Assembly (NCBI GenBank): GCA_905234355.1
Contig: CAJOHP010000140.1
Span: forward strand, 2,603 to 8,922
Source of the DNA: an uncultured Prevotella sp.
Lineage (GTDB): Bacteria; Bacteroidota; Bacteroidia; Bacteroidales; Bacteroidaceae
Length of the DNA stretch: 6,320 nt
Direction of reading: 5' to 3'
Below, in pieces: positions 1-5,650 of the stretch. Under the pieces are notes generated by a model. That model saw only the letters and a program-made list of their open reading frames with translations, was not told the DNA's origin and made no database searches. Positions within the stretch are counted from its first letter, which is position 1, and each line of letters opens with the position of its first letter. Both the position numbers and the translations under genes were made by a program.

Positions 1-863
1 ACCTCCTGGAATCCCTCGATGGCCTGCTGGCAGGGCTGTGCCACGTGGGTGATGGTGTCGCCCACCTTCACCTCCTTGGAGTCCTTGATGCCGCTGATGA
101 TGTAGCCCACATCGCCTGTGCGCAGCTCCTGGCGTGATATCATGTCCATCTTGAGCACGCCCACCTCGTCGGCGTCGTACTCCATGCCGGTGTTGAAGAA
201 CTTCACCTTTTCACCCTTCCGTATCACGCCGTTGACTATCTTGAAGTAGGCGATGATGCCCCGGAAGGAGTTGAACACCGAGTCGAAGATGAGCGCCTGC
301 AGCGGTGCCTGCTCGTCGCCCACGGGGTGTGGTATGCGTTCCACTACGGCATTGAGTATCTCGTCTACGCCCTCACCGGTCTTTCCGCTGGCGCGTATGA
401 TGTCGGAGGGGTCGCAGCCTATGAGGTCTACGATTTCGTCTTCCACCTCGTCGGGCATGGCCGAGGGCATGTCTATCTTGTTGATGACGGGGATAATCTC
501 CAGGTTATTGTCGATGGCCATGTAAAGGTTGCTGATGGTCTGTGCCTGCACGCCCTGCGTGGCATCGACCACGAGCAGTGCTCCCTCGCAGGCGGCGATG
601 GAGCGGCTCACCTCGTAGCTGAAGTCCACGTGGCCCGGAGTGTCAATGAGGTTGAGCACATACTTCTGCCCGTCCTTCACATACTCCATCTGTATGGCGT
701 GACTCTTGATAGTAATGCCTCGTTCGCGCTCCAGGTCCATATCATCAAGCATCTGTCCTTCAGTCACTTGTATGGTCTTGGTGCGTTCCAGCAGACGGTC
801 GGCCAGGGTCGACTTGCCGTGGTCAATGTGTGCAATGATGCAGAAGTTGCGTATGTGGTCCAT
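1..863 (-). CDS. lepA: Elongation factor 4 (LepA), ribosome-associated translational GTPase; 3' part outside window
   Basis: LepA/EF4 is a cytoplasmic EF-G-like GTPase that binds the ribosome and is linked to translation fidelity, back-translocation or initiation/assembly under stress. The first 287 codons are present, against about 600 residues usual for the family. The G domain occupies roughly residues 1-183: G1 AHIDHGKST (11-19), G2 threonine T51 in RERGITI, G3 DTPGH (74-78), G4 NKID (128-131) and G5 SGK (159-161). The beta-barrel domain II begins near residue 188 (APLQALIFDSVFNSFRG) and continues to the edge. The exact IIAHIDHGKSTLADRLLE context and the short N-terminus separate LepA from EF-G, TypA and RF3. 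The start at 863 gives MDHIRNFCIIAHIDHGKS, which matches the usual LepA beginning. No Shine-Dalgarno sequence precedes it, as is common in Bacteroidota. The LepA-specific C-terminal domain lies outside the window. The gene sits 133 bases downstream of feoB with its own promoter-like box. The identification is firm; the frame has no stop across the visible part. Confidence 0.97.
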   Translation of the reverse strand, partial: MDHIRNFCIIAHIDHGKSTLADRLLERTKTIQVTEGQMLDDMDLERERGITIKSHAIQMEYVKDGQKYVLNLIDTPGHVDFSYEVSRSIAACEGALLVVDATQGVQAQTISNLYMAIDNNLEIIPVINKIDMPSAMPDEVEDEIVDLIGCDPSDIIRASGKTGEGVDEILNAVVERIPHPVGDEQAPLQALIFDSVFNSFRGIIAYFKIVNGVIRKGEKVKFFNTGMEYDADEVGVLKMDMISRQELRTGDVGYIISGIKDSKEVKVGDTITHVAQPCQQAIEGFQE

Positions 864-886
864 ATAGCTATGCGTAGTTTGAAGCG

Positions 887-894
887 CAAAGTTA
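887..894 (-). promoter_or_regulatory. Putative -7 promoter box of lepA
   Basis: Read on the minus strand, this is TAACTTTG, a match to the Bacteroidota -7 consensus TAnnTTTG. It sits 23 bases before the lepA start and would give a 5' leader of about 15-20 bases. It is preceded by a run of T. No well-spaced -33 TTTG is visible; the best candidate is a TTG at 912-914, with a slightly short gap of about 17 bases. I see no convincing intrinsic terminator for feoB in the 864-996 gap, only T-rich runs without a good stem, so some read-through from feoB remains possible. Function is inferred from motif and position. Confidence 0.5.
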
Positions 895-996
895 CAAAAA
901 AACTTGCATATCAAGACATATTTTTCAAAAAAACTCTCAAAAATCTTTCCCGACGCCTGGCTTTGTGGAATATTGTTGTGCAGTCATGTACCCCTC

Positions 997-3375
997 TTAC
1001 AGCAGTGAGCCCACCTGATAGACCGCGGCCGAGACGACCCACGCTAGCAGTGTGGTGTAGGCAGCTGCAAAGACGGCCCATCGCCAGGAGCCCGTCTCGT
1101 TTTTTATGGAGGCGATGGTGGCAATGCAGGGGAAGTAGATGAGCACGAAAAGCAGATAGCAGAATGCGACGAGCGGCGTGATGCCGTCGGCCTCCATCTT
1201 CCTGCGCAGTCGCTCGTACTTGGTGGTGTCGTCGGCAAAACTGTCGTCGTCGGCAAAGGAGTCGTCGTCGCTGTAGAGCACGCCCATGGTCGAAGCCACG
1301 ATTTCCTTGGCTCCCACGCCGGCGATGAGCGAGACGTCGAGCTTCCAGTCGAAGCCCTGCGGGCGGAACAAGGGCTCGATGGTCTTTCCCATGCACCCTA
1401 TGTACGACTGCTCCTGCTGTGCGTGGCGGTCGAGGCTGCTGTCGTGCGGGAAATAGCCCAGTGCCCATACGATGATGGATGCCACGAGTATGATGCCGCC
1501 CATCTTCTTCAGATACTCCTTGCCTTTCTCCCAGGTGTGTCTGGCGATAGCTTTTGGTGTGGGCATGCGGTAGGGCGGCAGCTCCATGACGAAGGGTATG
1601 TCGTCGCCTTTGATGAGGTACCGGCTGAAACAGCGGCTGAGCAGTCCTGCCAGCAGTATGCCGATGGCATAGAGCGCGAGCATGATGCAGCTCTGATACT
1701 CCACGGCGAAGAAGGTGCCCACCACCATTATATATATAGGCAGTCGTGCCGAGCACGACATCATGGGCAGCACGAGCATGGTGATGAGCCGTGAGCGCCG
1801 GCTCTCTATGGTGCGTGTAGCCATGACGGCCGGCACATTGCATCCGAAGCCCATAATCATGGGTATGAACGACTTGCCGTGCAGGCCCATCTTGTGCATC
1901 ACCTTGTCCATGATGAATGCGGCTCGTGCCATGTAGCCCGAGTCTTCCATGAAGGATATGAAGGTGTAGAGGATGAGTATCTGCGGCAGGAAGACGATGA
2001 CCGATCCCACGCCGCCTATGACTCCTTCTACGAGCATGTCCTTGAGCGGTCCGTCGGGCATGCCAGAGGATATGGCAGCACCCATCCACTCGAAAAGTGC
2101 CTCTATCCAGTCCATGGGGTACTGCCCGAGCGAGAAGGTGACGTGAAACATGAGGAAGAGCATCAGGAAGAAGATGGGGAATCCGAGCCATCGGTGTGTG
2201 ATGACGGCGTCTATGAGGTGTGTGACCTGGTAGTTGTCTTGCTTTGTGCCCTGCTCGTAGCCCGCCTCCTGCAGTGCTCCGTGTATGAACCCGTACTTGG
2301 CATCCATGATGGCCGTCTCCGAGTCGTCGCCTGTCTCTTCGAGCACGCGCTGTGCGGCCTTGTCGCGCTTGTGTAGGATGTCGTGGGCGCTGGGCAGGCG
2401 GCTTATGTAGCGTTCGGCGTCGGCGTCGCCCTCAAGCAGCTTGATAGCCAGGAAGCGTGTGCTGTAGCGTGTCGTCACGTTGGCATCGGTTTTCAGGAAG
2501 GCTTGTATGTGGGCTATGCCGTCTTCTATCTCATGGCCGTGGTTGATGTGTATGTGCCGGTAGGTGGGCAGGTCGCCCTCACGTGCCTCGTAGAGCCTGA
2601 CGACGGTCGCAAGAAGCTGCTCCACGCCCTTGCCTGTCCGGAAGACGGTGGGCACCATGGGCACGCCGAAGAGCTGCCCCAGCTTGTCGATGTCGAGGTG
2701 GTCGCCGCGATGCTCAAACTCATCGTACATATTGAGTGCACACACCATGCGCACATGCATGTCGACGAGCTGCGTGGTGAGGTAGAGGTTGCGCTCGAGG
2801 TTGGAGGCGTCCAGCACGTTGATGACCACGTCGGGAGTTTTCTCTATGATTTGCTTGCGCACGTAGAGCTCCTCGGGGCTGTAGGCCGAGAGCGAGTAGG
2901 TGCCGGGCAGGTCCACGAGGTTGATGGTGTATCCCCCAAACTGGGTATATCCCTCTTTGGCATCGACGGTGACGCCGGAGTAGTTGCCCACATGCTCGTG
3001 TGCTCCTGATGCGAAGTTGAAGAGCGAGGTCTTCCCGCAGTTGGGATTGCCCACGAGTGCCACATTGATGACGTTGGCGGCGTCGTAGGCCGCATCGCCG
3101 TTTCTCTCCGGCAGGGGGGTGTCGGCATAGCTATGCTTGGCGGTGCCTGTCCGCGGCAGTGCCACCTCGATCATCTCGGCTTCCTGGCGGCGGAGCGACA
3201 CCTCGTAGCCCAGCAGTTTGTATTTCACAGGGTCCTGCAGAGGGGCGTTGAGCAGCACCTCTACGTCTTTCCCCTTGATGAAGCCCATCTCGACGATGCG
3301 TTTTCTGAATCCGCCGTGTCCCAGCACCTTCACGACGATGCCATGTTGGCCTGTTTTCAGCTCTGACAGTTTCAT
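997..3375 (-). CDS. feoB: Ferrous iron transporter, FeoA-FeoB fusion protein
   Basis: FeoB is the inner-membrane importer of Fe(II), controlled by a cytosolic G-protein domain; FeoA is a small SH3-like accessory protein. Both are joined here in 792 residues. FeoA domain: about residues 1-73 (KLSELKTGQ, then RIVEMGFIKG). After a linker of about 25 residues comes the G domain with P-loop GNPNCGKT (109-116), G2 threonine T136, G3 DLPG (155-158), G4 NMYD (215-218) and a helical region to about 390. The membrane part follows, with hydrophobic segments near 398-417, 452-476, 530-557, 563-582, 625-643, 735-755 and 765-787. It includes the conserved GFGCNVPAVMATRTI (509-523, Cys511) and AGVGAKEIVAST (685-696) of the Gate/core regions. 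The start at 3375 opens directly on the FeoA domain and follows a -7-like box. No separate feoA or feoC is seen nearby. An acidic tandem repeat (705-716) lies in a loop before the last membrane segments. Iron control is expected, but no classical Fur box is visible upstream. The identification is firm. Confidence 0.97.
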   Translation of the reverse strand: MKLSELKTGQHGIVVKVLGHGGFRKRIVEMGFIKGKDVEVLLNAPLQDPVKYKLLGYEVSLRRQEAEMIEVALPRTGTAKHSYADTPLPERNGDAAYDAANVINVALVGNPNCGKTSLFNFASGAHEHVGNYSGVTVDAKEGYTQFGGYTINLVDLPGTYSLSAYSPEELYVRKQIIEKTPDVVINVLDASNLERNLYLTTQLVDMHVRMVCALNMYDEFEHRGDHLDIDKLGQLFGVPMVPTVFRTGKGVEQLLATVVRLYEAREGDLPTYRHIHINHGHEIEDGIAHIQAFLKTDANVTTRYSTRFLAIKLLEGDADAERYISRLPSAHDILHKRDKAAQRVLEETGDDSETAIMDAKYGFIHGALQEAGYEQGTKQDNYQVTHLIDAVITHRWLGFPIFFLMLFLMFHVTFSLGQYPMDWIEALFEWMGAAISSGMPDGPLKDMLVEGVIGGVGSVIVFLPQILILYTFISFMEDSGYMARAAFIMDKVMHKMGLHGKSFIPMIMGFGCNVPAVMATRTIESRRSRLITMLVLPMMSCSARLPIYIMVVGTFFAVEYQSCIMLALYAIGILLAGLLSRCFSRYLIKGDDIPFVMELPPYRMPTPKAIARHTWEKGKEYLKKMGGIILVASIIVWALGYFPHDSSLDRHAQQEQSYIGCMGKTIEPLFRPQGFDWKLDVSLIAGVGAKEIVASTMGVLYSDDDSFADDDSFADDTTKYERLRRKMEADGITPLVAFCYLLFVLIYFPCIATIASIKNETGSWRWAVFAAAYTTLLAWVVSAAVYQVGSLL
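1228..1263 (-). repeat. Two-copy 18-base tandem repeat inside feoB (DSFADD x2)
   Basis: Two adjacent 18-base units encode DSFADD at residues 705-710 and again at 711-716 of FeoB, giving an acidic stretch flanked by further aspartates. The units differ only in the serine codon (TCC in the first, AGT in the second), which accounts for three mismatches; the other 15 bases are identical. The repeat lies in the cytosol-facing or loop segment after the AGVGAKE motif and before the final membrane segments, a position where length variation should be tolerated. The repeat is seen directly; its origin by in-frame duplication is inferred. Confidence 0.85.
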
Positions 3376-3391
3376 AGTTGTGTATTTTTTG

Positions 3392-3399
3392 CAAAATTA
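3392..3399 (-). promoter_or_regulatory. Putative -7 promoter box of feoB
   Basis: The minus-strand sequence TAATTTTG matches the Bacteroidota -7 consensus TAnnTTTG and lies 16 bases before the feoB start, implying a very short 5' leader of about 10 bases. The surrounding 18 bases match the region upstream of rho at 17 positions, which supports a real shared element. A TTTTGCAAAA palindrome (3387-3396) overlaps its downstream edge. No TTTG is found at the expected -33 distance. No feature resembling a classical Fur box is visible in the 3376-3433 stretch. Confidence 0.5.
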
Positions 3400-3433
3400 C
3401 TCAAAAAAAACGATTTCTTCGACAGCAGGGTGG

Positions 3434-3471
3434 AAAAAAAAAGCCCCAATACCTAAAAATGGGTATTGGGG
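3434..3471 (-). terminator. Rho-independent terminator downstream of rho
   Basis: A perfect 10-base-pair inverted repeat (3444-3453 against 3462-3471, CCCCAATACC/GGTATTGGGG) encloses an 8-base loop. On the minus strand it is followed, after one C, by nine consecutive T (3434-3442). It begins 30 bases past the rho stop codon and lies upstream of the feoB promoter box, so it should end the rho transcript and insulate feoB. The T-run lies on the minus-strand side only; the plus-strand side is not U-rich, so it is a one-directional terminator. Confidence 0.92.
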
Positions 3472-3500
3472 TGATGCGTGACGGAAGACCAGTCAGGCGC

Positions 3501-5492
3501 CTATCCGTTCATAGACATGAGAAACTCTTCGTTGTTCTTCGACTGCACGAGACGGTCGCGCACGGTGTTCATGGCCTCCATGGCATTCATCTCGCTGATA
3601 AACTTGCGTATGATCCACATGCGGTTGAGTGTGGTGCTGTCCTGCAGCAGGTCGTCGCGTCGTGTGCTGGACTGCACAAGGTCTATGGCCGGGAAGATGC
3701 GTTTGTTCGACAAAGAGCGCGAGAGCTGTATCTCGCTGTTGCCAGTGCCTTTGAACTCCTCGAAGATGACCTCGTCCATCTTCGAACCCGTGTCGACGAG
3801 TGCCGTGGCGATAATGGTGAGCGAGCCTCCGCCCTCTATCTTTCGTGCAGCTCCGAAGAAGCGCTTGGGCTTCTGCAGCGCGTTGGCGTCTACGCCGCCA
3901 GTGAGCACTTTTCCGCTAGCGGGCGACACGGTGTTGTAGGCTCGTGCTAGGCGGGTGATAGAGTCGAGGAAGATGACCACGTCGTGTCCGCACTCCACCA
4001 TGCGCTTAGCCTTCTCGAGCACGATGCCGGCTATCTTCACGTGGCGGTCGGCGGGCTCGTCGAAGGTAGAGGCGATGACCTCGGCATTGACCGTGCGGCT
4101 CATGTCGGTGACCTCCTCCGGACGCTCGTCGATGAGGAGCATCATGATGTACGCCTCCGGATGGTTGGCGGCTATGGCATTGGCTATGTCTTTCATCAGG
4201 ATGGTCTTACCCGTCTTGGGCTGTGCCACGATGAGCGAGCGCTGTCCCTTGCCTATGGGTGCGAAGAGGTCGACGATGCGCGTCGAGGGGTTGGTCGTGG
4301 CGGGGTCGCCTGTGAGGTTGAACTTTTCCTCGGGAAAGAGGGGTGTGAGGTGCTCGAAAGCCACGCGGTCGCGCACCTCGGCGGGGTTGCGTCCGTTGAT
4401 GAGCTTCACGGTCGACATAGTGAAGTATTTCTCGCTGTCGAGTGGCGGTTTCACGGTGCACTCCACCACGTCGCCCGTCTTCAGCGAATACTTCTTTATC
4501 TGCTGCGGCGAGACGTAGATGTCGTCGGGCGAGGAGAGGTAGTTGTAGTCGCTGGAGCGTAGGAAGCCGTAGCCGTCCTGCAGCAGTTCGAGCACTCCGT
4601 TGCCAGTGATGAGCTCTGCGAAGTTGTAGTCGCTCTCGTTTTTGGGTGCGCCGGCCGACGGCAAGTCAAACATGGTGTCGGCCGCCTGCTGTGTCACGGG
4701 CCGGTCGAAGATGTCGAGTGTGGGCAGTGCAGCCTGGTCTTCTATAGGTATGTCTACGATAGTGATGAAGTCGGTGCCGTCTCCGGGGTCGCCCGCCCAC
4801 ACGCCCTGGCTGTCCTTTGTGCCGATGGACTGCTGTGCCTCCTCGGCGTTGTGCTTGTCCATTTTCTCCTGCAGCAGCTCGAGCATCTGCGGGTCGGGAG
4901 CAGTAGTAGCGTCGGTCTTGTCGGCAGCAGCCTCGGGCACGATCTCGTCACTATCCTTCGACTTGCGCTTCTTGGTCTTCTTGGCAGGCTGTTCGGCCGG
5001 GGCTTGCTCTTCGGTCTGCTCTTTCTGTGCGGCCTCGGCAGCGGCGATGGCAGCGAGCTCGGCTTTCGACTTGCGGCCCCTGTGCTTGGGGAAGGCGGCC
5101 AGCGGGTCAACGCCAGTCGGTTTTTCGTCGGCCGGTGTGTCGCCGGCCGGTGTCTCCGGTGTTGCCGGAGCTGTCGAGGCGGGCACGCTGTCGCTGAAGA
5201 GCGAGGCAGCCTCGGCAGGCTTCACCTTCTGGTTCTTCACGTCGAAGTTTTCGCCATCCTTGCCGTTGACTGTATAGACTTTGTCGGTATCTTTTTTGGC
5301 TATGCGTGTGCGCTTGCGCTTTGAGGCAGAGGTAGCGCTTTCGGCGCTGGCGCTGTCCTCGGCGGCTTTGTCGAGTATGGCATAGACCACTTTTTCCAGT
5401 TCGTCATCCTGTGATACGGAGACGCCCAGACCGTCTGCAATGTCGAGCAGTTGGGGTATCTCCATCTGCATGAGTTCGTCTTTAGTGTACAT
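3501..5492 (-). CDS. rho: Transcription termination factor Rho with long N-terminal insertion
   Basis: Rho is a hexameric ATP-dependent RNA helicase that loads on nascent RNA and dissociates RNA polymerase. The 663 residues compare with 419 in E. coli; the difference is an insertion. Order of parts: Rho_N helical domain (1-45); low-complexity, probably disordered segment rich in Ala, Pro, Glu, Lys and Thr (about 46-290), with basic patches at 58-67, 136-143 and 171-179; cold-shock-like primary RNA-binding domain (about 297-392, containing QDGYGFLRSSD and PDDIYVSP); RecA-type ATPase (about 405-655). ATPase motifs: Walker A AQPKTGKT (423-430), catalytic IDERPEE (454-460), Walker B VIFLD (506-510), followed by SITRLARAYN, Q-loop VLTGGVDANALQKPKR (529-544) and R-loop KGTGN (581-585). 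Residues matching bicyclomycin contacts of E. coli Rho (such as S511 and R514) are kept. MYTKDELMQM is a plausible natural start directly on Rho_N. It has its own promoter-like box and leader hairpin, and an intrinsic terminator follows. Autoregulation is known for rho elsewhere. The identification is firm. Confidence 0.98.
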   Translation of the reverse strand: MYTKDELMQMEIPQLLDIADGLGVSVSQDDELEKVVYAILDKAAEDSASAESATSASKRKRTRIAKKDTDKVYTVNGKDGENFDVKNQKVKPAEAASLFSDSVPASTAPATPETPAGDTPADEKPTGVDPLAAFPKHRGRKSKAELAAIAAAEAAQKEQTEEQAPAEQPAKKTKKRKSKDSDEIVPEAAADKTDATTAPDPQMLELLQEKMDKHNAEEAQQSIGTKDSQGVWAGDPGDGTDFITIVDIPIEDQAALPTLDIFDRPVTQQAADTMFDLPSAGAPKNESDYNFAELITGNGVLELLQDGYGFLRSSDYNYLSSPDDIYVSPQQIKKYSLKTGDVVECTVKPPLDSEKYFTMSTVKLINGRNPAEVRDRVAFEHLTPLFPEEKFNLTGDPATTNPSTRIVDLFAPIGKGQRSLIVAQPKTGKTILMKDIANAIAANHPEAYIMMLLIDERPEEVTDMSRTVNAEVIASTFDEPADRHVKIAGIVLEKAKRMVECGHDVVIFLDSITRLARAYNTVSPASGKVLTGGVDANALQKPKRFFGAARKIEGGGSLTIIATALVDTGSKMDEVIFEEFKGTGNSEIQLSRSLSNKRIFPAIDLVQSSTRRDDLLQDSTTLNRMWIIRKFISEMNAMEAMNTVRDRLVQSKNNEEFLMSMNG

Positions 5493-5548
5493 GAATGATA
5501 TAGAGAAATTTGTTTTATAGGAATTGCATTTCTTTTTTTACAAAAACA

Positions 5549-5563
5549 CTTCCACCGTGGAAG
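5549..5563 (-). promoter_or_regulatory. Hairpin in the rho 5' leader (possible attenuator or upstream terminator)
   Basis: The minus strand reads CTTCCACGGTGGAAG, a 15-base inverted repeat able to form a 6-base-pair stem with a CGG loop, followed at once by TGTTTTTGT. If the box at 5583-5590 is the rho promoter, the hairpin falls about 15-30 bases into a leader of roughly 85 bases. That makes a weak terminator/attenuator or an RNA stability element possible. Alternatively it is the terminator of the upstream gene that ends at 5651, or a DNA operator. The inverted repeat is seen; the role is inferred. The stem is short and the T-run is interrupted. Confidence 0.4.
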
Positions 5564-5582
5564 CATGATTGGAAACGCGGTG

Positions 5583-5590
5583 CAAAATTA
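5583..5590 (-). promoter_or_regulatory. Putative -7 promoter box of rho
   Basis: The minus-strand sequence TAATTTTG fits the Bacteroidota -7 consensus TAnnTTTG and is embedded in a stretch matching the feoB upstream region at 17 of 18 bases (TGCAAAATTACT followed by one variable base and AAAAA, plus-strand sense). It lies 91 bases before the rho start, giving a leader of about 85 bases. No clear TTTG occurs at the expected -33 spacing; the nearest is at 5623-5626, about ten bases too far. The 5493-5650 gap otherwise holds only the leader hairpin and AT-rich sequence. Confidence 0.5.
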
Positions 5591-5650
5591 CTGAAAAAGT
5601 TGTGATTTACCGTCGTAGTCGACAAACAAAATGCTACGGCTTAACATTTT

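Noticed and set aside
903..915. CTTG-CAAG near-palindrome upstream of the lepA promoter box
   Set aside because: The arms are only four bases long in AT-rich sequence, which is expected by chance.
930..965. T-rich stretch after feoB (minus strand), tested as an intrinsic terminator
   Set aside because: The T-runs are present but no stable stem of useful length precedes them.
327..1142. 271-codon open frame on the plus strand across lepA and the end of feoB
   Set aside because: It is antisense to two firmly identified genes, has no recognisable motif, and its end is low-complexity Arg-rich sequence.
911..2191. 426-codon open frame on the minus strand overlapping feoB
   Set aside because: It lies inside feoB in another frame, has His/Arg-rich composition with no domain pattern, and arises from the GC-rich codon use of feoB.
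5300..5566. 88-codon minus-strand open frame beginning in the rho leader and overlapping the rho start
   Set aside because: It was considered as a leader peptide, but it runs about 190 bases into rho in another frame, has no conserved feature and no ribosome binding site. It is most likely chance.
5614..5638. CGTAG...CTACG inverted repeat after the beta-helix gene, tested as a terminator
   Set aside because: The stem is only five base pairs with a 15-base loop and no T-run follows on the minus strand.
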